Below, piece after piece: positions 52,029 through 64,000 of a stretch of 64,000 nucleotides of DNA. Each line of letters opens with the position of its first letter. Position 1 is the stretch's first letter. The notes beneath the pieces are model-generated. The model saw only the letters and a list, made by a program, of their open reading frames with translations, was not told where the DNA came from and ran no database searches. Made by a program: the position numbers and the translations under genes. The DNA comes from Panopea generosa. Taxonomy: Eukaryota; Mollusca; Bivalvia; Adapedonta; Hiatellidae. Location: NCBI GenBank assembly GCA_029582155.1, contig CM055901.1, forward strand, positions 45,857,728 to 45,921,727, written 5' to 3'.

Positions 52029-55000
52029 CTATGCTTGAAGAATATTTCGTTGGGTTCTACTTGGAACATCATATATATCATCATCGTCCATTTCACCTAT
52101 ATCAACATGTCCATTTTCAACGTTTTGCTCGAAAAAGGTAGTGTTCGGTAGTGCTCCATTTATAGCAATGGACTCATGCGCCAAGTTCCCATTCATGTTA
52201 CTCATGGGGAATTCCGTTTCGTTGCCAACAGTGTGGTCAGTATCTTTAGAACTTTCTCGTGTTGTATAGTTTTCATTAAGAAATAAGGGTTTGGCTTTAT
52301 TGACACCCGACGCATTTAATTGCAAATCAAAATCGCCATGAACTGATATTCGTCTTTGCTCAGCTTCACTTATTTCTGGAGTATTGTCATCCATGTCGAG
52401 AAAGTACGAATTGCGCGCCACATGATTACTGATTTGTCTGCCTGGTCTCATGTGTACTGTTGTTATCTCGTCGTGTGCTTCTCCAGGTTGTGTTAATGTG
52501 TCTGGAGAACTGGACGATGTTTGTTTGGTGACAATGTCTTTTCTTGGGGGAACCTTAGGGAAATTCATAATTTGGTTTTGCCCTTGTTCTTTGTTGATGG
52601 AACTTATATCTTCTGAAAAAGATGTTTTGTTTGTTTGTAAAATGTTTTTGTTCATTTCGTTATTTTTATCCGCACTATTAATTTCTTCTTCAAATTCCAT
52701 TCTTTCGTTGCTAGGCAATGTCGACTCCGCCTTGTCAGTACTAGTGTCACTTGTATGCTGAAAATCTTCATAAAGTTCCAGATCATCTATGTTACCTTCA
52801 GTGCCATCGTCGTACTTTACATCGCCGTCCTCATAAATAGGCAATGCGTCTATGTCGTGTTCAGGATTATTGGCGGCGTTATCCTTAGTAAGACTCGCGC
52901 TAGGTGACCTGTCAAATTCTGCAAGTTCCCCATCTTCATATAGAGTAATGTCGTCGTTATCTTCAATGCCAAACTGTAAATCATTTCCAGGCAGACGCCT
53001 ATCTGAAAGGTCGTTTCTTTCCATTGATTTTTTAGTGTTTGTTTCTATTTCTTCCACGTCATCGTAACATTGCAGGTCATCAAACGTTGCCAGTGCTGTC
53101 ATATTTGGCAAACCGCTATCAATTTCAATTTGACCGAAGCGGGCATTGTCATAGAGGTCTTCATTAATACCTTGCAGTGGAATGTCTTTTTCCTGCTCCC
53201 GACTCTCACTTCGCATATTAATCATATCAGGAAGACCAGTTGATGAGTTTTGTCGTCTTATAAATTCATCGGTATTATCAGATGATGATTTCACTGGTTC
53301 TTCATAAGTTGTTAGATCTTCAAGAACAGTATCTTCTAAATTGTCCTCTGCGTCATGTGTTTCACCAATTTTGTTTAAGACGTCTTCTATCATTGCAGAA
53401 TTATATTTTTGCGTGTGTTGATACTTTTCGTACAAATCTTCATCGTCATCGTCGTCGTATAATCCTGACGATACAATGCCGGTGTTTGTCGGTGAGCTGT
53501 TCATAGTTTTACTCTGACTTGGATTTTCGTTTTGATAGAATGCTTCATTGTTAATTCCTTTATTTACATTTTGATTTGATTTTAAGTCCTTCTTAGAGGC
53601 GATTTTCCTGGGTGGTGGTAAATTTGGGGGTTCTCTGTTTGGAACGGGAGGCCGTATAGACAGACGGTGCGAATGGAATGGCGGTGAAGGAGAAAACACT
53701 GGGCTATCAATCACTTCTTCATTGTGCATTTTTGTCATTGCTTTCAATTCAACTTTCACTTCGGCTTTCTTTCGGCCGCTGGGAGTCAGATCCTGGTAAA
53801 CATGGTCATTCCCACCAATGTAGAGGGTGTGACATTTTTTAAGTTTTCGTTTCCTGAAACAATGTACATATACATGTTTAGCAGTTTTGTTATCTAGACG
53901 CGGGTTTTATCAAGATGATGCGGTTTAAAAACTGTTCAAACGGAAAGCAGCTACAATTTGGCACTTGAAACTCAAAAATTATAGAATAAGCACATAAATG
54001 AAATATTTTAATTGTTTATCCATATTTTATTTTGATAACTGATGTTTCAAATCACATTCAAAAACTGTTCCCTAAATGAAAATGTGCCATTAATTATTTT
54101 GCATTAAAATACAGCGTTTATACGAAATAATTGAACAAACAGCAGACGCCATAAACTATTGCACATACATTTAAAAATTGCAGCAGGGTGATATAAATGT
54201 TTGAACTTGTACTATTTCAAGTAGATTAATTCAGACTACTTACAGTGTAAATATTACAATCAAGGTGACGATACACACGACAAGAAGCAGGAAGCAGGTG
54301 CCTGTCAGGCCATACGTCATATCTGTCGTAGAAATACACGATTGTACAATTATGGCAGTATTATTCGGAATTGCATAACATAAATATTGGCTTTACTTGT
54401 CTAAACATGTTAATCATTAGTTCGTTAAATAATTTACATAAAGAACAGATTAAGTGGTTTATGTCAGTACAATCAATCGCATTTACCAACGAGGCTTTCT
54501 TCGGGTGCCTTTCCCATTCGTTTTTGTGTTGTGCCGCTTATAATTATGCCATCGGGTTTCCGTTTCGATGGAAATAAGTAAAATGTACAAACTGAAATAT
54601 CAATGTGTAACATCTGGAACTGAACACATATTTATGATCACGGTTAAGTCAACATCATACAATATATGACTTTATGATTTTAAATAAAACTAAAGATAAA
54701 GATTGGCAAACTGGATAAATTGTGTTCGCCTTGGTTGATATTTTAGATAACAGCTCGTGTAACTCGTTCTGACTAGCGACGATGAACATGACATATATTA
54801 TAAACAAAGGTCAAACGTTGATACTAGTTAAGGAGTACTCGCATAGTATTAGTATATATATATATATATTTGGTATGAATTGGATTCTACTTTCTCTTTC
54901 AACAGTACTTCAGTCATTTAATTCTCGGCCAAGCGCAGTTAACCATCGTTGCTTCCTGAAATCCGCTAGGCGGTGAACCAGTACCAGACACGCATTATCT

Positions 55001-55580
55001 CTGTAAGTCAACGGCTTCTTCCCCACATATTCAGAGGTGGGATATGAATGGCCGTAGAACAACGTTCACAAAATGTGGCCGGTAGAGGTTTGAACTACCG
55101 ACCCCTGAATTTACAATCAAATGCGTAACCGATTGAGCAAGCCGGGCCCAGTCGTTTTATTACGTTTTATTGAACACCATTTTCAACACATTTCAGGTTA
55201 TATCCAGTTTTAGTGGTGGAGGAAGACTTCAGAATGAATCTGATTATTACCATCGTCCTTCCACAAGTAACTGGCTTATTTTCTTACATAATGTTTTTGG
55301 AGCGAGCGGGACTCGAACCTTCGACCCTAGCGGTGAGAGTTAAGTGATCTTGAGACTGCACCTTAGACCACTCGGACAAGGAGGGCCCTAGGGCCCAGTC
55401 GTATAAAATAGAATAACCGTCATATGATCTGTTTAAGCTCCCACCGTAGAACAAAAACTAGAATCATTACCTTTCCATGGTATTGAAGATTGTGTTGTTG
55501 TTTGGGCCGTGTTTCCTTAAAATAATTGTAAAGCTCAAGTGTTATAATTTGCAAAACATTAACAATAACAATAATAACAA

Positions 55581-55642
<62 letters not shown>

Positions 55643-56278
55643 ACAACATCATCATAAGCATCATCATCAGCAGCAGCATCAGCAACAGCAGCAACAACAA
55701 CAACAACAACAGCAATGACACCGGCGGCAGCAAATCAATTAATGTTATAACAATCTATTATGCCTCATTCTCTCATTTCCTTCTATGTTCAATGTGTCAT
55801 ACTGTCATTAATATATAAATGCGAAGGAAAGCGTTTAAAAGTTAATATTTGATTTGATTTGATTTTCCTAACAATTACAATGCCGAGAATATCGAAAATA
55901 ATACGGGGAAAACACTTAATATGCTAAATGCAACTGTAGATTAATTTCTACACATTCAGAGGTAGGAGACTTATAGCCGTAGAACATAGATTAAATATCA
56001 CAGAATATAGCATTGGCGGTTCTAACTCCAGAACCCTAAACTGATAATACGTAATCGACTGAGCGGGTCAAGTCATGTTATATACAATAGAAGAACCGTC
56101 TTACATATGATCAATTTAAGCTTCCACCAAAGAACAAAAAATAGAATCATTACCTTTCCATTTTATTGAAGATTGTGTTGTAGTTTAGGCCGTACTGTTT
56201 GTAAACAATTGTAAAGTTCAAATATTACAATTTCCAAAATAATAACAACACCCATAACAACAGTTGTAGCAGCAAACC

Positions 56279-56354
<76 letters not shown>

Positions 56355-58243
56355 GCAGCAGCAGCAGCAGCAGCAGATCTAATATTAATAATTGGCAATC
56401 ATAGAATTGAATTATATATTCCTTATTTTCACATTAAATAATTTGTTCAATGTGTTATCCGGTCAGTGCATTAGTATATGGACCGGATATGACGCTATCC
56501 GGTCCACTATGCAAACTGTTCAAGTTTCAATGCAGCATTCCGTGTTTGAATATAAACGGTATTACATAACCCAAAAATAGTTATGCATGGTGTTTCGATC
56601 TAAACGATAACAGGCTGGACGGTGCAATCAGATTTAACATGCTTCACGGATCTTTATAACATTCTGGGTTTAACTGCCAAGTCCGTAAAGTTGCATAATA
56701 TGGACCTCATCTGTATCTGTAAAACAATGTTTCAATGTGAAATTAAACCATAAGCAATCTACTATCTGAGCAACGGAACGACTGTACTGACTTATTACTG
56801 AACAACGTCTCGTGCACAACGTTTCAAATTATATATATATATATTGCTGAGTTATGTCAAATATATTACCTGACCACGAGGAATGTGTACTTGGTGGAGT
56901 GCTACCTGAAAAATAAAAGTAAATCTTACTCATCGTTATATATAAAGATACTATCGTCAGGTCACATGTGTTGCTTTAATGTATTAGTATGTCAAAATAC
57001 ACACTAAACGTGAAATAACGTGGCTGTGCCATATATCGTATTAAGTATTGTTTTATAACAGTCCAACTCAATTACTACTACCAGTGCTGCGTTCAGCACC
57101 GTTACACAGCAAACACGCTTAATGTTTGGTTCTCTATAATTATCGCGTACTGCGTGAAAATATGAGGTCGAGCCGGTGTCCAGGAAAATATGTTAGCTAA
57201 CGTTAGCAAACGTTTAACCGAACTGAACACAGCCCTGCTACACATTCGTACAGTGTATGGACCACAATCAGATAAATAACAAACGATCGGTAACTGTTGA
57301 ATCAAGGGCGCTGAATTGGAGTAATTCTGATTGTGCTGTGTGGCATTTAATGTCAGTTTTTACAATATTGTAGTAAAAACACGACAGAAGCTTTAAAAAA
57401 GAGTTCTGTTTACGACAGCACTCATTTTAATTGTACACCGTACGACTGTACTGAGCATTCAAAACATTCAGTACTGATTTAAAAGTGTTGAGAAGTTGTA
57501 ACTGTAGGGTGGGGCGAGGGGTAATTATGATAATATCGTACGACTATAAAAGTGAAAACCAGTTTTCATAAATTATGACTGAAACCAAACTATGTAATTG
57601 CCCGCACAAAATTTTGGATTTAACGTTTGTGTTTGTTAAGAACTATCAACTTGAGCACACTTTTCTCGAAAAAGACTATGTATAGTGCGTTTAGCACGTG
57701 TATTGTATATTTCAGTATTTCGCTCTACACCCTTCCAGTTTCACCGTTTGCATATGAATACAAGAGGATATAACAGTAAAGATATACATAAAGTTAGTCC
57801 ACAAAGGTTACTAACTGAATTATATCTTTGACATGTTACTATCATAGAGGTCAGGGTTAGGAATCAAATGGTGATTAAATTGTTCGACATAATTGATAAG
57901 TACGATAAAAAGGTGATGTATACATTACTTGTCTCGCAGAAATTACCTTTAGAATGTACGTTTGACTGAGTCGTTATGTCGATGGTTGAATTATTTGCCA
58001 ACGACGTCAGAACCGACGAGGTTGTCTCTACTGTAGAGTTTGCTGTTCTTATTGTTGTAGCTGATGTCGTGTTCGTTGTTTGGTATGCCTTTGTTATTGC
58101 TGTCACATTGGCATCGTTTGTCTGAGTCTTTGTTGGTGCTGTTGTGGATGTTGGTACTGAGTTAACTGTTGGTGTTCCTGCTGAAGATTGTCTGGAATGC
58201 GTACTCGGAGTGCCAGTTGAATGTATTATTTCTAACGTCGGAC
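52029..58243 (-). CDS. Type I membrane protein: mucin-like stalk, TM helix, long tyrosine-rich acidic tail (3' part, 4 exons)
   Basis: Minus-strand exons 58243-57947, 56905-56870, 54322-54244 and 53853-52029, all GT..AG and in phase (1-1, 1-1, 1-2, 2-stop). The first two encode Ser/Thr-rich stalk (NSVPTSTTAPTKTQTND; STPPSTHSSWS) with several N-x-T/S sites. The third encodes the transmembrane helix (YGLTGTCFLLLVVCIVTLIV), followed by KRKLKK as stop-transfer. The last exon gives a ~607-residue cytoplasmic tail, mostly Asp/Glu/Ser/Asn, with proline runs (PPVPNREPPNLPPPRK) like SH3 ligands. Repeated acidic tyrosine motifs include YEEP, LYEKYQHT, LYDNA, CYDDV, LYEDG, IYEDG, LYEDFQHT and a C-terminal IYDVP. 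Signal peptide and any N-terminal domain lie in exons not found to the right or off the window. Family not recognised; role as a phosphotyrosine docking receptor is inference. Confidence 0.82.
54960..55146 (-). mobile_element. tRNA-like SINE remnant, first copy of a local duplication
   Basis: Minus strand: GGCTTGCTCAATCGGTTACG (A-box region), GTCGGTAGTTCAAACCTC (B-box-like). A similar, more decayed sequence lies at 55925-56090. Confidence 0.55.
55155..55392 (-). mobile_element. tRNA-derived SINE, family A, well preserved
   Basis: Inverse strand head CCGAGTGGTCTAAGGTGCAG, B box GGTTCGAGTCCCGCTCGC, body AGTTACTTGTGGAAGGACG, tail TCTGAAGTCTTCCTCCACCA, CTAAAACTGGATATAACCTG. It lies in the intron between the TM exon and the stalk exon. 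Confidence 0.8.
55400..55735. repeat. Local duplication unit 1, ending in (AAC/AGC)n
   Basis: ACCGTCATATGATC, GTAGAACAAAAACTAGAATC, ATTACCTTTCCATGGTATTGAAGATTGTGTTGTTGTTTGG (in pieces), then AAC and AGC triplets at 55560-55715. Colinear with 56095-56375. Confidence 0.8.
56095..56380. repeat. Local duplication unit 2, ending in (CAA)n(CAG)n
   Basis: Same flank as 55400 onward (AGAATCATTACCTTTCCATT, TTGAAGATTGTGTTGTAGTT). It ends in about 28 CAA and 8 CAG triplets at 56278-56376. Confidence 0.8.
56480..56505. other. Perfect 10-bp inverted repeat
   Basis: GGACCGGATA-TGACGC-TATCCGGTCC. It lies in an intron of the receptor gene; no family assigned. Confidence 0.6.
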
Positions 58244-58249
58244 CTGCAA

Positions 58250-61200
58250 TCACAAATAAACCTGATCAATGACTTTATGTTTACTTTCGCACATTTAGAA
58301 AATTTATATGAACTTGTACGATACCAAAAACAGTTGTAATGTCTGCAATTAAAAAATATTGAATTTGAGAGTAGCTAGAAATACAACTAAAAATCATAAA
58401 ACATTTTATAAAAATATAGACTTTTAATATGTTGCCTTTCATTTATTAAGCATGTAGGGTTAGGGTTTGTGCCCCAATGGAATCGTGCAGTGTATGTACC
58501 ATACTCGGATCATTTATTATAACAAACAATCTGTATCTATAGAAGGAAGGGCACTGAACTGGAGTAATCGTGATTGTGATATGTGGCATTTAGTGTCAGT
58601 TTTTACAATAGTGTAGCACCCATTTTGGATGCATCAGTCTTCCAGGAGACCCCTAAAATATTTACAAAGTAAAACATCAAATTTGATATACATGAAGTAT
58701 ACATATACACATAAATAACCGTAAAATGATATCGATACACTGCTTTGTTCAATCCATGAATAGTTTCTGCTCAATGCATTGTAAATATTAAGTTCAAACT
58801 GATTAATGAAGTTTGTGTTTTAGCGGACATTTATTCCAAATGCATGTCCTGTTTATGCCAAATTACATTGTGGACACTGTATTTTTTTTTTTTTATAAAT
58901 AAACCATTTATATCATCTGTAAAGTGACATCTAAATCAACGATTTCCCACGGCTGCATGCGTTGCCCACGACCTAACGCCGAATAACGTCAAGTCAAACC
59001 ACTTACCGGTGTCACGTTAGATTCACACGCGCTCCCGATAGTCAACGCGTGTGGATCTGCCGTAGGGTCATGAGTTTCACATGCGGAAAAATCACACGCA
59101 TTTTTTACTGTTTTGAATCGAATAATTCTATTTGTTTAACGGTCATTAATTATTTGAAAACGCGTGTCTTTGTTTAAACATAGGTTGAACTGGCAAAAAA
59201 AACACTGGAGTGTTATTTTACTCTTAAAACGTACACTTATGACAATAGAAAATAGACGTGTTATTAACCGCTATAAGAAAAGGAAAATCACCAACAGTGA
59301 ATCACGGTTCAACACAATTTTTACTAAATTAATAACTGTTATTTTAGTGAAACATACACTGATCGAAAGCTGAACTATTACCTAATCGAGTGATGTTAAC
59401 ATATTAATAGAAACTGGCTTAACTACAGAGAATTAAGCATTTATTCACGGGCATAGACCATTCTTAATATTATCTCATGAATATGCATATCTACACCAGA
59501 ACGAGGTTAGGAGCACGTCCTTAGTTTAATCTTACAGCAACACTAGCGTACATAGAGATTACATGGCTACCTCAGATAATAATTGAGATATAAGTCTGAC
59601 TACATCTGTTAATTTAAATTTTTTGACCATTTAATTAATGTAAAGGTAAAAAAATAATATTTAATTATTGATTTAAGTAGTTCATAATTTGAAAATTAAG
59701 TTTTTATATCATTCAGCATGTCTATTGCTATACTGGTTAAACCGTGTTTTATGATCTGATAACTTAATGTTTTTACAAATTCTCAGGGGTGTTCGGGATG
59801 GAGGAAAGGGTCTGCTGTAAATCAATTCATTCACATCTGACGTGTGTAAACATTCCTGAAGATTAAGGTTAATTAACACCTCTCTTTGAAAGTGATTTAG
59901 ATACAAACCGTCTGTATAATGTCAGGTTCCATGAATATTCGTGCCTTACCATGTGTACTCATATAAGTGTCCATTGTCTAGAACACAACAGAACAGTTAA
60001 ACATTTTATTTTTGTTCAAATCCTTCTATTCTTTTATTGTATAAAACAAAAAAAATATGGGGGAGGGGATATGACATAATAGGGGGTGTAACAGCTCACA
60101 GAGAAATAATAAAAAACATATAAAATTATTAATATTAACGTTTTGTTTACTGAATATACATGTTCTAACTCGTCTTATTACAAGTATGTCTCAAAACAAT
60201 GTCTACATTTAAATAAAGCTTATAATTTACTTTACATATCAGTTGTACAGACAGAAGCAGAGTAGACCCAACTGTTTTGGAAGCTGATTGTTATTGCATG
60301 TAGTAATAGAAGTAATAGTAGTAGTAGTAGTAGTAGTAGTAGAAGCAATTGTGGTAAATTAATAACCTGACAAATAAAGCGATTAAAATTTCAAAAGTAA
60401 TGAATAAAAGCAACCCTCATACTAATTTCATTTAAATTGATGACAAGCAGTCTTGGACTTGTCCTCGTGCTTGAAAATAGTATTTGGATTTAGTAGTCAC
60501 TCTATAGTAATTCATATGAAACGTGCAATACTCCTCATATCAGTTCCATGATTCCAAGAAAGCAGAAATAATAATAACACTGGAGAGGCAAAATTCTTAA
60601 ATCTGACAACGGACAATTAAAACATAATATGTGTCACTTGTTTTCGAAAGAACGGTTGTGTAACACTTGACAATTCTGTTATTCCCAGACTGATTACATC
60701 CCATTTGATGACATGTAACTTTGAACCGACTAGTCAAGATAACTTATTGCAAAGACAAAATGTAACTATGTACATGTACATGTATATGTATTGCTTCTCA
60801 ATCACACGTGTTCGTTGACAGATCGCGATGAAACCTGTGAAGATGCCTTTGGCAATGGATTATCAATGCTATTGATAGCTATTTCAATAAACCATATATT
60901 ATGTCCCTTTTTCTTTTAGAATAAATAAACAAATTGAGTAATATGGTGAAACTAAAAATGTGGAAAATATAACAACAGATAAAATATTTATTCATTTATA
61001 TAATGACGAAATACAAATATTTTTATCATTCAATTATAATCATGGTATGCAAATGTTTGTAACGTGATAAAAGTTTTATCTTAGGTATATAAAAACTCTT
61101 AATATATGTTTGTCTATCGTTACTGTATATCGCGGTGGTTTACCAGTTAGGTGAATAGTCCCTTGTTTATAAATCCCCATCCATGGGGGTCAACCACACT

Positions 61201-61260
61201 ACGGTTGTATTCTTACAATTGCTTAATCACCGGTCGTGGAGGATTAAGCGCCTTTCCTAT
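58250..61260. other. Upstream intron or intergenic; no exon supported
   Basis: Minus-strand exons for the receptor N-terminus should lie to the right of 58243, but none could be identified with confidence. A weak candidate is around 59950-59980 (TTCTAG|AC .. CATG|GTAAGG), whose phase does not fit. (AGT)n occurs at 60313-60343. Confidence 0.4.
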
Positions 61261-61264
61261 ATTC

Positions 61265-61612
61265 TTACATATTCTCATATACTTCTGCACAAACTTTTAT
61301 TTTCTTCAAATGTCTTAACTTACAATACTTTTTTTCTTTCCATCCTTACTTCATTATTGTATTCTTCATTCTTGTTTTCCTTCACAACCTTACTTTATTA
61401 TTGTTTTCCAATCTTTTCTTACCTCATTCTTATTTTCCTTTCTTCTCATACTTCATTCTACCTATCCTTTTCCACCCTAACTTAATTCCTGTTTTCTTTT
61501 TCGTTCTTATTTCAATCTTGTTTTCTTTTCAATCCTTACTTCATACTTGTTTTCCTTTCCATCCTTACGTCATTGTTATTTTCCTATTTTTTCATACCTC
61601 ATACTTATTTTT
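61265..61612. repeat. Pyrimidine-rich ~28-bp tandem repeat, left part
   Basis: Variants of CTTACTTCATTCTTGTTTTCCTTTCCATC repeat about 12 times. The same repeat resumes at 63345-63450 after an inserted element. Confidence 0.85.
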
Positions 61613-63329
61613 ATGCCCCCTCCCCCCAAAGAAATAAAAAATAATTTTGAGGTCGAATATAGTAATCGCAGCGTCCGTCTGTCCTTCCGTCCGGTATTTC
61701 GTTTCTGGTCTGTATCTTTGTCATGCATAAATGGATTTTGATGATACTTGCTACAAATGATCAATATGACGACGTGTCATGAGTAAGACCCACACCCGTA
61801 CCTCAAAGGTCAAAATCACAATTTGAGTTTGTTTGAATACAGTTTGAGTCTGTGTGAGATTTCGTGTCCGGTCTGTATCTTTGTCATGCATAGATGGATT
61901 TTAATGATACTTGCTTCAAATGATCAACAGAACATGACGACGTGTCGCAAGTAAGACCCACACCCGTAACTCAAAGGTCAAGGTCACTATTTGAGTTTGT
62001 TTGACAACACTTCTAGTTTGTGTGAGATTTCGTGTCCGGCCTGTAACTTTGTCATGCATATATGGGTTTTATATATACTTGCTACAATTGATCAACATAA
62101 CATGACGACGTGTCGCGAGTAAGACCCACACCCTTAACTCAAAGGTCAAAGTCACACTTTTAGTACTTATGACAACACTTTGAATCTGTTTGAGATTTCA
62201 AGTCCGTCCTTTAACTTTATCATACATGGATGGATTTCAAAAACACTTGGCTCAATTTATAAACAATTGATCTGTTACTTTGTGTAACATTTAGGGATTT
62301 TAAAATAGCTTGACACAAATGATCAGCATGCCATGATAATGTTTCAGCAGCATTTAACTGTTGAAATACCCAGACCATTATATTAGCTGTTACTTAATTA
62401 ATCTGTAACTTTGTCTAACATTGAGGGATTTTAAAATAGCTTGACACAAATGATCAGCATGCCATGATGATGTTTCTGCAGCATTTAACTGTTGAAATAC
62501 CCAGACCATTACATTAGCTGTTACTCAATTAATCTGTAACTTTGTCTAACATTTAGGGATTTTAAAATAGCTTGACACAAATGATCAGCATGCCATGATG
62601 ATGTTTCTGCAGCATTTAACTGTTGAAATACCCAGACCATTACATCAGATGTTACTCAATTAATCTGTAACTTTGTCTAACATTGAGGGATTTTAAAATA
62701 GCTTGACACAAATGATCAGCATGCCATGATGATGTTTCTGCAGCATTTAACTGTTGAAATACCCAGACCATTACATTAGCTGTTACTCAATTAATCTGTA
62801 ACTTTGTCTAACATTTAGGGATTTTAAAATAGCTTGACACAAATGATCAGCATGCCATGATGATGTTTCTGCAGCATTTAACTGTTGAAATACCCAGACC
62901 ATTACATCAGATGTTACTCAATTAATCTGTAACTTTGTCTAACATTTAGGGATTTTAAAATAGCTTGACACAAATGATCAGCATGCCATGATGATGTTTC
63001 TGCAGCATTTAACTGTTGAAATACCCAGACCATTACATTAGATGTTACTCAATTAATCTGTAACTTTGTCTAACATTTAGGGATTTTAAAATAGCTTGAC
63101 ACAAATGATCAGCATGCCATGATGATGATTCAGCAGCATTTAACTGTTGAAATACCCAGACCATTACGTCAAGGTTACTCAAAGGCCAAAGTCACGCTTA
63201 AATGTAAAAAAAACCATGAAATTGCATGTCTAATCTGAAACATCAGAACATTACTCTTTATATTCATGGATACATTGCTACCTATTATAACATAATATTG
63301 TTATTTTTCAACGACCATTTGGGGGACAT
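61613..63329. mobile_element. Nonautonomous element with C/G-run ends and two internal tandem arrays
   Basis: Begins ATGCCCCCTCCCCCCAAAG and ends CATTTGGGGGACAT, an imperfect inverted pair. It interrupts the pyrimidine repeat. Inside are three to four ~180-bp units (61660-62250; CTTTGTCATGCATAGATGG, GACGACGTGTCGC, AAGACCCACACCC, CTCAAAGGTCAAGGTCAC) and then the 131-bp array. No coding capacity. Confidence 0.65.
62270..63175. repeat. 131-bp tandem array (~7 units)
   Basis: Unit: AATCTGTAACTTTGTCTAAC, ATTTAGGGATTTTAAAATAG, CTTGACACAAATGATCAGCA, TGCCATGATGATGTTTCTGC, AGCATTTAACTGTTGAAATA, CCCAGACCATTACATTAGCT, GTTACTCAATT. Units are nearly identical, so the expansion is recent. Confidence 0.96.
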
Positions 63330-63344
63330 GCGAAATTTACAAGT

Positions 63345-63450
63345 CACATTTCTTGTTTCCTTTCTTTTCATACTTCTTACTTGTTTTCTTTTCCATCCTT
63401 ACTTCATTTTTGTTTTGCGGATCCTATCCAACCTTATATTCTTGTAATCT
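63345..63450. repeat. Pyrimidine-rich tandem repeat, right part
   Basis: CTTGTTTCCTTTCTTTTCAT, ACTTCTTACTTGTTTTCTTTTCCATCC: continuation of 61265-61612. Confidence 0.8.
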
Positions 63451-63584
63451 ATTTTCCTTTCAGTTCTTTGTGTATATCCATAAATAATCCAATAAGGATA
63501 TATCACACGGACATTTTTGGTAGAATTAGGGAATGATGTGTTAAAAAACATAGAAAGTTTACCAAAATCGGAGATGTTTACACA

Positions 63585-64000
63585 AGACGGGCACTAAAGG
63601 CATGATAACCACACTTTTAATGCCTGAATTATACAAGATATAAAAAATCTGCGCGATAAGCACGTGACACGTGATTGGTACTTAAATTAAAAAAGATAAG
63701 CAAAATATATGCACTGGTTTGGTACCCAAATAAGACTATTAAAGCACCAACAGCATGGCAAACTTGCTTATTTGGTACTTAAATTACAAAAGAAAAGCAC
63801 CAACGGCACGAGAACCACACGTTTGATACCAAATAACACAATTAAGGCACCAACAGCATGAGAACCACATGTTTGATACATATAATACACAAGACAAGTA
63901 CCAACGGCATGAGAACCACACGTCTGTTACCAAATAACACAATTAAGGCACCAACGGCATGATAGCAACGCGTTTTATGCCTAAATTGCACACGACAAAC
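63585..64000. repeat. ~50-65-bp diverged tandem repeat running off the right edge
   Basis: Units built on AAGGCACCAACGGCATGAGA, ACCACACGTTTGATACCAAA, TAACACAATT, with variable spacers. About seven copies are visible. Confidence 0.88.

Noticed and set aside
52450-53506. Plus-strand open frames
   Set aside because: Antisense shadows of the long tail exon of the receptor gene.
55477-55818. Asn/Ser-rich open frame
   Set aside because: AAC/AGC triplet repeat in an intron of a gene on the opposite strand.
59945-59985. Small minus-strand exon (TTCTAG|AC..CATG|GTAAGG)
   Set aside because: Splice-like ends, but the phase does not fit the next receptor exon and there is no protein similarity.

Overview
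This is eukaryotic, metazoan DNA, most likely from a bivalve mollusc. It is AT-rich, with short exons in long introns bounded by GT..AG, many micro- and minisatellites, and several tRNA-derived SINE families. The gene content also fits a bivalve: a DEG/ENaC channel, a secreted protein built from phage-type-lysozyme-like modules, and a violaxanthin de-epoxidase-like secreted protein. The species cannot be fixed from the sequence alone. All exon models below come from reading splice sites, phase and protein similarity by eye.

Four protein genes and one decayed retrotransposon are visible. (1) 938-18097, plus strand: the last 11 exons of a DEG/ENaC sodium channel (384 residues visible; first transmembrane segment lies off the left edge). 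(2) 33738-19574, minus strand: a complete 10-exon gene for a 776-residue secreted protein. It has a signal peptide, five modules that align without gaps to the C-terminal lobe of T4-type phage lysozyme (GH24), and two cysteine-rich modules. The catalytic N-lobe of lysozyme is absent throughout. This is the most interesting object in the window. (3) 43107-45208, plus strand: a two-exon secreted violaxanthin de-epoxidase-like (lipocalin-fold) protein of 286 residues. (4) 58243-52029, minus strand: the 3' part of a type I membrane protein with a Ser/Thr-rich mucin-like stalk, one transmembrane helix and a roughly 607-residue acidic tail full of tyrosine motifs. (5) 37957-41728: a 5'-truncated, frameshifted LINE with a clear 17-bp target-site duplication, inserted into a 21-bp satellite.

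Between the genes the DNA is dominated by tandem arrays: 81-bp (23.85-26.3 kb), 70-bp (47.47-50.27 kb), 59-bp (44.42-45.0 kb), 37-bp-type (15.35-16.48 kb), 21-bp (37.85 and 41.73 kb) and 131-bp (62.27-63.17 kb). Two of these arrays run right up to 3' splice sites of real exons. In the de-epoxidase-like gene the array unit is itself a copy of the splice acceptor plus the start of exon 2. At least four SINE families, TIR-bearing nonautonomous DNA elements and a large foldback palindrome fill much of the rest.

Functionally, the lysozyme-lobe protein looks like a secreted, probably non-enzymatic, immune or mucosal factor. The mucin-stalk protein looks like a surface receptor or scaffold that recruits SH2/SH3 proteins. 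There is no sign that the four genes form one pathway.
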